Source: Chloroflexota bacterium
GTDB lineage: Bacteria; Chloroflexota; Limnocylindria; P2-11E
Reading direction: 5' to 3'
Length of the DNA stretch: 47,784 nt
NCBI GenBank assembly: GCA_005879975.1
Contig: VBIL01000162.1
Location: 1 to 47,784 of the forward strand
Position 1 is the stretch's first letter; every line of letters starts with the position of its first letter. Positions 10,049 through 19,202 of this stretch are shown in pieces. The translations under genes were made by a program, and so were the position numbers. Under the pieces are notes generated by a model. It worked only from the letters and a program-made list of their open reading frames with translations. It was not told the origin of the DNA and ran no database searches.

Positions 10049-10777
10049 TCAGCTCTGGTGCCGACGGTGCTCCATATGGTGCATGTGCTCGTGGGAATCC
10101 TCGGCGACCTTCGGCGGATAGAAGAGTCCCGCCACATATAGCTTCGTTGGCGCTTGCCCGTACGCCGAAAGCAAGAGGTGCACGTCGTACCGCTCGGCCA
10201 GTCCGGCGCCCCAGGTCTCGCGGAACCTCGTCGCCCACTCGGGCCCGTAGCGCGCTCTGGTCGCGTGCGCCAGGGAATGAAGCTCCCAGTCCAGCACCGG
10301 CAGCTCGTGGGTCGTTTGGCAGTCTTCGCTCGCGCAGCGAAAGCGGAGGCGGAGCGGCAGCTGCACGATGTCGATGTCTGATTCAGGCCTAACGAATCCG
10401 GCGGTCGCGTCGCGCACCTTTGCGAGCGCGGTGAGGGACTCGACGGAACGGCGCAGATGTGGCCGTACGAACGGCCAGCGCAGGCGCCAGCCATCCTTCG
10501 CGTCGACATAGCCGGCCGTCAGAACCTCTCCCTGCACGTTCAGGGTCTCCGGACGCACGTCGCGGTCGTCGCCGACGGTGTTCAGCTGGATCCACGTCCA
10601 TCGCGGGATCGGCGGGTCCGTATCCGCACCTTTCCACGGAAACGGAGTTAGTCGCACGAGCGCGCCGGTCGCGCGGTCGACCCCAACTATGGCCGGTCGC
10701 TCGACCGGGAACTCATTGGCGCCGATCGTCTTCGCCAAGACGAGCACATCGCGTTCGCTACCGGTCTGCAATGTCAC
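10049..10777 (-). CDS. Hypothetical protein, possibly dual-OB-like, His-rich C-terminus
   Basis: RDVLVLAKTIGANEFPVERPAIVGVDRATGALVRLTPFPW...FRCASEDCQTTHELPVLDWEL...SHEHMHHMEHRRHQS; GTG start at 10777. Family call is tentative. Confidence 0.55.
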   Translation of the reverse strand: MTLQTGSERDVLVLAKTIGANEFPVERPAIVGVDRATGALVRLTPFPWKGADTDPPIPRWTWIQLNTVGDDRDVRPETLNVQGEVLTAGYVDAKDGWRLRWPFVRPHLRRSVESLTALAKVRDATAGFVRPESDIDIVQLPLRLRFRCASEDCQTTHELPVLDWELHSLAHATRARYGPEWATRFRETWGAGLAERYDVHLLLSAYGQAPTKLYVAGLFYPPKVAEDSHEHMHHMEHRRHQS

Positions 10778-11673
10778 GAAGCCAGAATATGCGGGCCATG
10801 GCGCAGAGCGGCCAGCGTCAAGAGCTTCCGCGGGTGTTCGCGCTCGCGCGGCGCATTCCGAACCCGAAGGTGTCGCGCGCGCCGCTCCTGTGGGCGATCC
10901 TCGCGGCGTTCGGTGCCGCGTTGTTCGTTGGGGCCGTCGTCACGGTGCTGTTTTCGCTTCTCTATCGCCTCCTCTCCGTTCCGAGCGACGCGTGGCTTCC
11001 TCGGCCGTTCCAACTCTCCGCGATCGCGACGATCGCAACAGCGCTCGCGGTGGCGTGGGTCTCGGGCGGTCGCCATGCCGTCGCGGCATGGGCCACCATC
11101 ATGCTGTTCGAGCGGTTCGTGTCGCTTTGGGGACTCGGTACGTTCTGCGGCACGATCTCACCCGCTCCACCGCTCTGCTCGCCGATCGGCTACGTCCTCG
11201 GGCTTTGGCCAGAGGTGCTCGGGCTCGCGCTCGGCTCGAGGCTCGTGCGCTGGCTCCAAGTCGGAGCCGGCAGCGGCAATCCCGTGCTCGAGGCCGCCGG
11301 CGCGCTTGCGGTCATCTACGGTCTGATCGCGGCGGCGCAATCCGTCCTGACGGTCTCGACCAGCTCATTCGAAGCCGGTCTTCTCGGCATCGCTGCGGCG
11401 GTCGCATCGGGAGTTGCGTGCGGGCAGGTGCTGCTCGCGCGCGTCCCAGCCACGCGGCACTGGACGATGCTGGGGATCGTCGCGCTCGGGGTGACCGGGC
11501 CTTGGGTCCTCGTCTCCGTACCCGCGTACTTCGAATCGGTCGGCATCGGCGGCAGCATCGCGACGACCGGCCTAAACCTGTTGGAGTTCTTCACGCCGCT
11601 GCTGCAGATCGGCAGCGCGGCGTTCGTGCTCTATGTCGCCGCAGCGCGGAAGGTCACCGCCGAACCGGCCTGA
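10771..11673 (+). CDS. Multi-pass membrane protein, hypothetical
   Basis: Hydrophobic segments (LLWAILAAFGAALFVGAVVTVLFSLLY, SAIATIATALAVAWVSGG, MLGIVALGVTGPWVLVSVPAYF). Start may be 10771, 10789 or 10798. Confidence 0.65.
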   Translation: MSRSQNMRAMAQSGQRQELPRVFALARRIPNPKVSRAPLLWAILAAFGAALFVGAVVTVLFSLLYRLLSVPSDAWLPRPFQLSAIATIATALAVAWVSGGRHAVAAWATIMLFERFVSLWGLGTFCGTISPAPPLCSPIGYVLGLWPEVLGLALGSRLVRWLQVGAGSGNPVLEAAGALAVIYGLIAAAQSVLTVSTSSFEAGLLGIAAAVASGVACGQVLLARVPATRHWTMLGIVALGVTGPWVLVSVPAYFESVGIGGSIATTGLNLLEFFTPLLQIGSAAFVLYVAAARKVTAEPA

Positions 11674-11688
11674 CCACGCGACTCGAGC

Positions 11689-12414
11689 TCAGCGCTTCTT
11701 CGAGACGTCCGGACGAGAGATATAGATGTCCGACCGCGCGCGGACGCGGTCAACCCATACGGATGGTGGAGCTTCAGAAACAGGCGACGGGTCCGACTCC
11801 TCGTCGGAGTAATGGGCCAGGCGGTCACGATGAGCGTCCTTCTCGACCGACGGCCCAGCACTCCTCCGAGGAGCCGGACCCGTCGCCGAGATTGCCGCGC
11901 GAAAGGTCAGGACTGTTTTCGCCACTCCCTGGAGGTCAGGGCCGGCGAGATCCGTCAACAACCACGGTGCCGTCGGCGAGACGCGGACGGCGATGGTGCG
12001 GCCATCCGCGCCGATGTCGTTGGTGCCGATGACAACGACATCGAAAGGACCCAGCTCGGGCACGGACACCCATGGATCAAGGGCATCGTCGAACAGGCTC
12101 AGGAACACCTGAGCCTCATATGCATGCACCCGAATGTGACTCAGCTTCGCGCTGGTGGGCACCGAGTCGGTCGCGAACGAGCGCTGCAAATCGGCGTCGA
12201 CGCCGAGCCACCCTCCGTTCGGGCCGTGTGCGGCGAGGATCCGACCGGACTTTCCGCGTTCGCCGACGACCCGCGCGCTGCGGACGGTGAGCTCATCGAA
12301 GGGACCAAGCGCCGGGCGATCCCCTTCGCCGGGTCGGGCCTCCTCAGAGAGAGTCAGATAGAGGCCGAGTTCGGGGGTTCCCACTCGGCAACCGTAGCAG
12401 CCCAAACGCCGCAA
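11689..12414 (-). CDS. Hypothetical protein
   Basis: 241-aa ORF with globular-like composition; no family recognised. Confidence 0.45.
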   Translation of the reverse strand: MRRLGCYGCRVGTPELGLYLTLSEEARPGEGDRPALGPFDELTVRSARVVGERGKSGRILAAHGPNGGWLGVDADLQRSFATDSVPTSAKLSHIRVHAYEAQVFLSLFDDALDPWVSVPELGPFDVVVIGTNDIGADGRTIAVRVSPTAPWLLTDLAGPDLQGVAKTVLTFRAAISATGPAPRRSAGPSVEKDAHRDRLAHYSDEESDPSPVSEAPPSVWVDRVRARSDIYISRPDVSKKR

Positions 12415-12470
12415 ACATCCCCCATAAGAGCGGTCCCTGCAGAGAAAATCACCCTACCTAGGATGGATCG

Positions 12471-12812
12471 GTGACCGATGCGAAGGAGCTGGCACTGGCG
12501 CGAGAGCATCCCCGCGGCACCGAGCGCCGGCGTCTTCTCCCCTATCGAGCCGCGCTCAACGACCTGGCCGCGTACGCCGCCCTTGGAGAGTCCGAACGAG
12601 ACGTCATCGTGCGCTGGGCAGAGACGCGAAGACGCATCAAAGCGGAGCACGGGATCGATCACGACCCGGCGAATCTCGCCGATCCGCTCCTACCGGCCGA
12701 GGGTCTCCGGGCGCACGTCCTCGCCGGAGAGCGACTCGCTGCACGGCGCTCGGACTTCATCGACCCCGGCGGCGACCTTGTCGTTGTGGTTGCGGATCTT
12801 CGCCGGAGTTAG
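12471..12812 (+). CDS. Hypothetical protein
   Basis: VTDAKELALAREHPRGTERRRLLPYRAALNDLAAYAALGESERDVIVRWAETRRRIKAEHGI...; GTG start. Confidence 0.5.
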   Translation: MTDAKELALAREHPRGTERRRLLPYRAALNDLAAYAALGESERDVIVRWAETRRRIKAEHGIDHDPANLADPLLPAEGLRAHVLAGERLAARRSDFIDPGGDLVVVVADLRRS

Positions 12813-13483
12813 GTCGCGAAGGCCGCAGCCGCGATCAAGCCGAAGCCGTTGAAGACCGCGTGCAGCACGATGCACGGGAAGAGACTGCCCGTTGACGCGC
12901 GCATGTAACCCAAACCGATTCCGGTCGCGAGGATGACCGGGATATCGACGATGACGCCGTGCGCGAGGGTAAAGGCGACCGCCGTGAGCGCCACGGCCGC
13001 GCGCGTGCCAAAGGACGCGAGCAACGCGTAGCCGAGGCCGCGGCACAGCGCCTCTTCAAAGATCGGCACGAAGACGGCGATCGCCAACAGGTTCGCGACC
13101 CACGCGGCCGCGCGCGCGCCATCCCAATACGGCGGGACGCTCTGCTCGCGAGCGACGTCGCTCAGGAGCGTGATCTCGGCGAACGAGAGGAAGTACGCGC
13201 CCGCCAGCGTCGCGCCTCCGATGACCGCGGCGCGTCGCCATGAGCCCGGCGGGCGTAGCGCGAACGTCTCGCGGATGGGAAGGCCCCACGCGATCGCGAG
13301 AACGATGAGCAGGAAGATCGCATCGGTCACGATCGCTTCGATCGCGGTCGAGTACCTGAAGAACGTGTCGCTCGGAAGGCCGCCGAACCGGCCCGAGATG
13401 CGGGCGGCGTAGCTAAGCGTCGCGAGGAATGCGATGAGCAGGGACCATGCGATGAGCCGGCGCGGGTGGAGTGCTCCGGTCAG
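12809..13483 (-). CDS. CPBP-family intramembrane metalloprotease
   Basis: C-terminal part of ORF 12809-13918: FEEALCRGLGYALL...FTLAHGVIVDIPVILATGIGLGYMRASTGSLFPCIVLHAVFNGFG (EExxxR, FxxxH, HxxxN). Upstream part overlaps the aminotransferase; putative CTG start at 13483. Confidence 0.8.
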   Translation of the reverse strand: MTGALHPRRLIAWSLLIAFLATLSYAARISGRFGGLPSDTFFRYSTAIEAIVTDAIFLLIVLAIAWGLPIRETFALRPPGSWRRAAVIGGATLAGAYFLSFAEITLLSDVAREQSVPPYWDGARAAAWVANLLAIAVFVPIFEEALCRGLGYALLASFGTRAAVALTAVAFTLAHGVIVDIPVILATGIGLGYMRASTGSLFPCIVLHAVFNGFGLIAAAAFAT

Positions 13484-14634
13484 GCTATCGCGGGCGCTGC
13501 ACGCAGCGGCGCCAGGACCTCGAGCGTTCGGTCCATCTCCTCGAGGGTGTTGAAGTAGTGGGGCGACAGCCGGATCAGTCCCGGGCGGTTGTCGCAGATA
13601 ACGCCACCGGCACGTAGCGCACTCACCGCGCCGGCTGGATCGGGGTGCTCCAGGGTGACGATGGGCGTTCGCTCCGCCGCGTCGCGCGGGCACCGGACGG
13701 TCCACCCTTGGTCCAGCGCGCCATCGACGAGCCGTTGCGACAGCCGCATATGCCGGTCCCGCACCGTGTCGATCCCCACCTCGTCGAGCAGCGAGAGGCC
13801 CGCCCGTGCGGCGTAGATCGCCGCGACCGACGGCGTGCCGTACTCGAAGCGGCGCGCGCCCGTCCCGTATGCGAGGTGTTCGACGTCGAACGAGAACGGA
13901 TCTTGGACGCCCCACCAACCGACGGCGCTCGGACGGGCCCGCTCGGCGACATCACGCCGCGCATAGAGGAATGCGATCCCAGGACCGCCCATGAGCCACT
14001 TGAGCGTTCCGCCGACGAGGTAATCGACGCCACTTGCTACGACATCGAACGGGAAGGCCCCGATCGACTGGTAGGCGTCGACAATCAACGCGGCACCCTT
14101 CCGGTGGCAGATCTCGGCGAGTGCCCGGACGTCCTGGATCCAGCCGGTCGTGAAGTAGACGTGTCCCGTGCACACCGCCGCGGTCCGCTCGTCCACGGCA
14201 TGTTCGAAGAGCTCGAGGGGAACGCGCACGTGATCGGGACTGCGAACGAACTCGACGCGAGCACCGCGGTCGGCCACCGCGAGGAACGCGTGCCCGTCGG
14301 TCGGAAAGTCGAGGTCGGAAACGATCACCCTCGGACGCCTTCCGTAATCGAACGTGCTTGCGATGCCGACAAGACCGGCCGAGACATTCGGTTCGATCGC
14401 GACTTCGTCGGGGGAGGCGCCTAGGACGCGCGCGAGGTCGGCGCGAAGGGCCTCGTACTCGGCGATCCAGTGGTCGTACCACGCGCGCCCACCCCATTCG
14501 GTCCATTCGCTCGCGAACCGCTCGATCCGCTCGCGGCCACGTCGGTGGAGCGGGGTCAGCGAGCAGTTGTTCAGGTAGATCAGCCGTTCGGTGATCGGAA
14601 ACTCGGCACGCCATGACCGCTCGAGCTGCTCCAT
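13480..14634 (-). CDS. Class V aminotransferase / cysteine desulfurase-like PLP enzyme
   Basis: YLNNCSLTPLHRRG, CTGHVYFTTGWIQDVRALAEICH, LIVDAYQSIGAFPFDV..GVDYLVGGTLKWLMGGPGIAFLYAR (PLP Lys). Confidence 0.9.
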   Translation of the reverse strand: MEQLERSWRAEFPITERLIYLNNCSLTPLHRRGRERIERFASEWTEWGGRAWYDHWIAEYEALRADLARVLGASPDEVAIEPNVSAGLVGIASTFDYGRRPRVIVSDLDFPTDGHAFLAVADRGARVEFVRSPDHVRVPLELFEHAVDERTAAVCTGHVYFTTGWIQDVRALAEICHRKGAALIVDAYQSIGAFPFDVVASGVDYLVGGTLKWLMGGPGIAFLYARRDVAERARPSAVGWWGVQDPFSFDVEHLAYGTGARRFEYGTPSVAAIYAARAGLSLLDEVGIDTVRDRHMRLSQRLVDGALDQGWTVRCPRDAAERTPIVTLEHPDPAGAVSALRAGGVICDNRPGLIRLSPHYFNTLEEMDRTLEVLAPLRAAPAIA

Positions 14635-15038
14635 CGGTCGTAGAGGCTAGCTCGGCCTCCGTGCGGATGAGGTGATCCGCTCGTGGGGCAGCCGAGTCAG
14701 ATACCGGACGATGTTGGGCGGCCTTAGGCGGATTTATTGAGAGGAGCGCCATCCTTAACTTTCATCGACGAACAGAAAGCCTCGGTCCCGCGCGTCAGAA
14801 AGGTCACGGAAACCCAACAAGATTGTTAATGGGGACACACACAAGCCTTCAATAGGCCGCGCCTAGCTTCCCCGGCGAATGTGGGCCTACGTCTCGAGAT
14901 CGTCGGACTCCGCCGCTGCATTCGGCGCGGCGGATGGTGGGGGGTGATGCCTATCAACGGCCGGAACGAGAAGCAACAGCCGTCACACGGGCAGAGACAA
15001 GAACAAGACAAGAAAAAAAGAGATAAAAGAGAGAGAGG

Positions 15039-15057
15039 ACCTGAGAGGACCTCAGGT
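15039..15057 (+). promoter_or_regulatory. Hairpin (7-bp stem ACCTGAG/CTCAGGT) next to the ribosome-binding region of the 15065 gene
   Basis: Perfect inverted repeat acctgag-aggac-ctcaggt directly upstream of ATG 15065, downstream of a purine-rich tract. Confidence 0.5.
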
Positions 15058-15064
15058 AAATGAG

Positions 15065-15748
15065 ATGAAGCGTTTCTTTGGATTGAAGAGAGCAGGAGTA
15101 GTGCTCGCAGCCACCTGCGCGACCCTTACCCTTGTCGGGGCCATCGCGTTGGCCAACTTCGCGGACAAGGGCCTCCTCCACTTCTGTGTCGACCCTTCGT
15201 GGGGCGGTGTTCGTCTGCTCGTCGGGGGAGACACCTGCACCGCGAATGAGACACCTTTCGACATTCAGCAGCCCTACGCCTACGCCACGAGCCGCGAGAC
15301 CGAACCCACATTCGTGACGGCCCCGTCCGGCCAGCTTGCCGAGGCCGACGAGCAGACGATCCTCGAGCTGAAAGTCCCGGCGGGCAGCTACAAGATCGAA
15401 GCGAAGACCAACTTGGTCATCACCAACATCGACCCGGACTCGAGACCGGATGAGGTCGAGGCATACCTATCCGAGTGCGATCTGATCTACTACCAGAACA
15501 CAGACTCGAATGAGTTCAGCCTCGACGTGTCGACGGAGACCGTCGCTCCCAAGTACGGCGACGACAAGGCTCGAGCGGTGCACAACCTCATCGCCGTCCT
15601 GACAGTCACTGCGCCTACGACCATTGGGCTCGAGTGCGACGTCGCCGCGACCCGCGGCTCCGTCCTCGATCCCGAGACGAAGTGGAGCGCGACCAACTCG
15701 AAGATCATCGCCGACGTGCTAGCCGACCTGAGCAACGATCCCCACTAA
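15065..15748 (+). CDS. Secreted hypothetical protein
   Basis: Signal peptide MKRFFGLKRAGVVLAATCATLTLVGAIALANF; motif FCVDPSWGGVRLLVGGDTCTANETPFDI resembles the CV....G.VR.V....C...E....W extracellular motif; followed by a terminator-like hairpin. Confidence 0.75.
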   Translation: MKRFFGLKRAGVVLAATCATLTLVGAIALANFADKGLLHFCVDPSWGGVRLLVGGDTCTANETPFDIQQPYAYATSRETEPTFVTAPSGQLAEADEQTILELKVPAGSYKIEAKTNLVITNIDPDSRPDEVEAYLSECDLIYYQNTDSNEFSLDVSTETVAPKYGDDKARAVHNLIAVLTVTAPTTIGLECDVAATRGSVLDPETKWSATNSKIIADVLADLSNDPH

Positions 15749-15774
15749 CAGCGCGTAATAGCCATCTCGCGGCG

Positions 15775-15800
15775 GAGACCCTCCCTCAGCGGAGGGTCTC
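15775..15800 (+). terminator. Terminator-like hairpin
   Basis: gagaccctcc-ctcagc-ggagggtctc: perfect 10-bp stem, 6-nt loop, followed by ttgctgt; 27 bp after the 15748 stop. Confidence 0.7.
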
Positions 15801-15829
15801 TTGCTGTGTGACCCGCGAAGAGCAGCGGC

Positions 15830-17584
15830 TCACCAGCCCGCCGCGTAGCTTTCGCGGCGTGGATCGGCTCCGCCTTCGAGCGTGCCGGTCTCGAGGCGGC
15901 GCACCGCGCAGACTCCGGCCGCCGCTGGCGAGAAGTCGGGGAGATCGCGGATCACGTGTCCGCGACGCGCGAGGCCGTGACGGATGTCGGCCGATATGCG
16001 GCCTTCAACAGCGAGCACGCCGGGCTCGTACGCGTGGGGGTGGAATGTCCAGGGGAACGACCGCGAAATGACGCGCGGGGCTTCGATCGCCGCCTGCGTG
16101 TTCATTCCGAAATCGACGATGTTGCAGACGACCTGCACCATCGCCTGACACTGCGCGTCCTCGCCCGGGCAGCCGAAGGGCATGAGCGCGCGGCCGTCTT
16201 TCATCACGAGAGCTGGGTTCGGCGTGAGGCGCGGCCGCTTGTTTGGGGCGATCGCCGACGGATGGCCCGGAGTCGTCCAAAGCTGCGCGCCACGCGTCGA
16301 GACGATGATCCCCAGGCCGCGGACGAGCGGCGCGCCGAGACCCGGATCGGACGGAGTCGCGGCGAACGCGTTCCCTTCGGCATCCATCGCGCAAGCGAAT
16401 GACGTGTCCGGCGCGCCAACGCCCTCGGCGACCTGCGGACGATACCCGGCCGGGCCGCTCCGTCCCTCGTAGCGCCACGGGTCGCCGGGCGCGGGGAGCT
16501 CCGGATGCGCACGCTCATCGCGGATCGACGCGCGCCGCTCCGCCGCGTAAGCCTTGGCCAGCAGACCGCGCATCGGTACGTCCACATGCTCCGGATCGCC
16601 GAAGAACCCTTCGCGATCCGCGGCCGCGAGCTTGAACGCCTCCGTATATCGGTGCAGGAACTCGAGCGACCCAGGCCCAAGGGAGGCGATGTCGTCTCCC
16701 TCGAGCAGATTCAAGGTCATTGGGACGAGCGGGCCTTGGGACCACGGGCCGCACGCATATACATCGAGGCCGCGATATGTCGTGTGCACGGGTGCCTCGA
16801 TGCGAACCCGCTGCGCGCGAAGGTCGTCGTCGGTGATCGCGCCGCCCGCTTCGCGCATGAATGCCGCGATCTCGCGGGCGATGTCTCCCCGGTAGATCGC
16901 GTCCCGGGCGGCCATGATCGCGTTCGGCCGCCCCACGCCGAGGTGCGCGGCCTCGATCGTCGTGAGGCGCCGGAGAAGCGCGCCAAGCTCGCGTTGTCGC
17001 AGGATCTCGCCGACCCGGGGTGGCCGACCGTTAGGCAGAAAGACGGCCGCGCTCGTCGGCCACTGACGGAGCCGGTCCTCGAGACGTTCGATCGCGGCCG
17101 CGAGCCGCGGATAGACCGGGAACCCATCGCACAGCTCGATCGAGGGCGCGAGGACCTCCCCGAGCGAGAGCCGACCGTGCCGCGCCAGCGCGGTGAGCCA
17201 CGCATCCGCGGCCGCAGGTGTGACCGAGCGTGCTACGCCGATCGGCATGTCGTCGCCGTGCCGCGCGCGATACGTGTCGAGATCGAGCGAGGCCGGCCAG
17301 TGCCCAAGGCCGTCGATCGTCTCGGGCGCGGCCATACCCGGCCGGTACACGATGATCGGCGCGACGCCTCCGAAGTCGGTGAGATGCCGTTCCACGACAT
17401 TGAGCGCGACCCCCGCCGCGACGCCAGCGTCGATCGCGTTGCCGCCTCGCTCGAACATCCGCACTCCGGCGAAGGTCGCGAGGTAGTGGCACGTGCTGAC
17501 CATGTGGCGCCTCGCGAGGATCGCCGGACGTCCCTGGCGCACGGCGATCGGCGGCGCCGTGTTCTCGATGGGGATCTCGCGCAC
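15830..17584 (-). CDS. Gamma-glutamyltransferase family protein
   Basis: MVSTCHYLATFAGVRMFERGGNAIDAGVAAGVALNVVE..., DTSFACAMDAEGNAFAATPSDPGLGAPLV, NKRPRLTPNPALVMKDGRALMPFGCPGEDAQ. Confidence 0.9.
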   Translation of the reverse strand: MREIPIENTAPPIAVRQGRPAILARRHMVSTCHYLATFAGVRMFERGGNAIDAGVAAGVALNVVERHLTDFGGVAPIIVYRPGMAAPETIDGLGHWPASLDLDTYRARHGDDMPIGVARSVTPAAADAWLTALARHGRLSLGEVLAPSIELCDGFPVYPRLAAAIERLEDRLRQWPTSAAVFLPNGRPPRVGEILRQRELGALLRRLTTIEAAHLGVGRPNAIMAARDAIYRGDIAREIAAFMREAGGAITDDDLRAQRVRIEAPVHTTYRGLDVYACGPWSQGPLVPMTLNLLEGDDIASLGPGSLEFLHRYTEAFKLAAADREGFFGDPEHVDVPMRGLLAKAYAAERRASIRDERAHPELPAPGDPWRYEGRSGPAGYRPQVAEGVGAPDTSFACAMDAEGNAFAATPSDPGLGAPLVRGLGIIVSTRGAQLWTTPGHPSAIAPNKRPRLTPNPALVMKDGRALMPFGCPGEDAQCQAMVQVVCNIVDFGMNTQAAIEAPRVISRSFPWTFHPHAYEPGVLAVEGRISADIRHGLARRGHVIRDLPDFSPAAAGVCAVRRLETGTLEGGADPRRESYAAGW

Positions 17585-17613
17585 GAGGCCAATGTACTGG
17601 CTAGGCTCGGCGG

Positions 17614-18252
17614 ATGCGGATCCTCGAATGGCGCGTGCCCCCGTATGACAACGGAACCTACATCCTCCATGACGAGCACCGCGACGCGTTGGTCATCGAT
17701 CCGGCGATGGGCGAACGGGAGGTGATCGCCGCGGCCAGAGAGCTTGATCTGCGCGTCGTCGAGATCCTGAATACGCACGGCCACCCCGATCACATCTACG
17801 GCAACGCGGCGGTGAAGGAGGCCACGCGAGCGCGACTCGCGATCCATCGCGCCGACGCCTACCGTCTCGGGCCCAAACGCCCCGCGACCCAGCTCCAGAT
17901 CCCGCCGTGCGACGCGGATGACCTCTTCGACGAGGGAACGCTCCGCTACGTGGCGGACCTCGAAGTCATAGCGCTGCACACGCCGGGTCATACCGAAGGG
18001 TCGACCTGCTTCTACCTCGAGCGCGAAGGCGTCCTCTTCTCGGGCGATGTGATCTTCAACGGGAGCACCGGCCGCTGGGACCTGCCGGGCGGTGATCGCG
18101 AGCAGATGGAGCGCAGTCTCGAGCGCGTGATCAAGCTTCCGGCCGCGACGAAGGTCTATCCGGGCCATGGTCCGAACACGACCATCGGGGACGAGGTCGA
18201 GAACCTGCGTCAGCTGCAGCGTGCCGGCATCCTTCCCGGCCTGCGCGTGTGA
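17614..18252 (+). CDS. MBL-fold metallo-hydrolase (glyoxalase II-like)
   Basis: EILNTHGHPDHIYGNAAVKE, ALHTPGHTEGSTCFYLEREGVLFSGDVIF, VYPGHGPNTTIGDE. Confidence 0.92.
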   Translation: MRILEWRVPPYDNGTYILHDEHRDALVIDPAMGEREVIAAARELDLRVVEILNTHGHPDHIYGNAAVKEATRARLAIHRADAYRLGPKRPATQLQIPPCDADDLFDEGTLRYVADLEVIALHTPGHTEGSTCFYLEREGVLFSGDVIFNGSTGRWDLPGGDREQMERSLERVIKLPAATKVYPGHGPNTTIGDEVENLRQLQRAGILPGLRV

Positions 18253-19202
18253 GCATCCGCGTCCGGCTCTTCGCCGAGCGCGACTATCTCGCCTTCGTGC
18301 GCATCAAGAGCCTTGCAGACGGTGCGCGGCTATCAGTCGACGATGTCCGAGCCGAGGACGGCCGCTGGGATCACTCGCGGTACGAGAAAGTGCGCATCGT
18401 GTCCGTCGACGAGGAGGACGCGCCCATCGGCTACGGGGAGATCTATCACGAGCCGAGCCGCTTCGAGCGACGCCGCTACTTCCTGCGGCTTGGCGTCGAT
18501 GGAGCCCTGCGCCGGCGCGGCATCGGCGCGGCCATCTGGCAGCAGCTGCGCGCGGAACTTGACGAGCGCTCCGCTCTGGTGGCATGCCTCTGGGTTGGCG
18601 ACCGGACCGCGTGTCACTCGTTCATCGAAGCCCGAGGATTCGTCGAGGTCATCCGCGCCTACGAGCAGGTCGTCGCTCTCGCGACCGCGCGCATCCCCTT
18701 GCGCGCCGCCGAGGAGAAGATCGCAGGGACCGGGATCGAGATAAAGACGGTGGCTGAGCTCAGACGCGATCGCGGCGAAACGGTCCTCCATGACGTGCAG
18801 GACCTCCGGACCGCGGCGCGGATCGATCAGCCGACGCTCGGGCCGGTGACAAGCGGGCCGTTCGAGGAATGGCTCGCCTACAACATCGATGGTCCGCAGG
18901 CCCTGCCCGACGCGTACTTCGTCGCGCTCGAAGGCGATCGTTGTGTTGGCTGCAGCTCGGCCGTCCGAATGTCGGATGATCAGCTCCGCATTGGGATCAC
19001 CGCGGTCCTGCCCGCATACCGGCGGCGCGGGATCGCGCGGCTCCTCAAATTGCGCGTCCATGACTGGGCCCGGCGCAACAGCTACCGCGAGATCCACACC
19101 AGCACGACCAGACCGAACGTCGGCATGCTCGCGCTGAACGAGTCGCTCGGATACGTGATCGTCGACAGCTGGGGCGGCTACGAGCTCAGGATGTCGAGCT
19201 GA
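18249..19202 (+). CDS. Tandem GNAT N-acetyltransferase
   Basis: Two GNAT-like halves: LGVDGALRRRGIGAAIWQQLRAEL and ITAVLPAYRRRGIARLLKLRVHDWARRNSYREIHTSTTRPNVGMLALNESLGY. Confidence 0.85.
   Translation: MSIRVRLFAERDYLAFVRIKSLADGARLSVDDVRAEDGRWDHSRYEKVRIVSVDEEDAPIGYGEIYHEPSRFERRRYFLRLGVDGALRRRGIGAAIWQQLRAELDERSALVACLWVGDRTACHSFIEARGFVEVIRAYEQVVALATARIPLRAAEEKIAGTGIEIKTVAELRRDRGETVLHDVQDLRTAARIDQPTLGPVTSGPFEEWLAYNIDGPQALPDAYFVALEGDRCVGCSSAVRMSDDQLRIGITAVLPAYRRRGIARLLKLRVHDWARRNSYREIHTSTTRPNVGMLALNESLGYVIVDSWGGYELRMSS

Noticed and set aside
13484-13918. N-terminal part of the 369-aa CPBP ORF
   Set aside because: Overlaps the aminotransferase on the same strand in another frame, no homology-like sequence; treated as open-frame artefact.
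16505-17725. 406-aa plus-strand ORF
   Set aside because: Antisense to the clearly coding gamma-glutamyltransferase; Arg/Asp/Ala-biased shadow ORF typical of high-GC codon usage.
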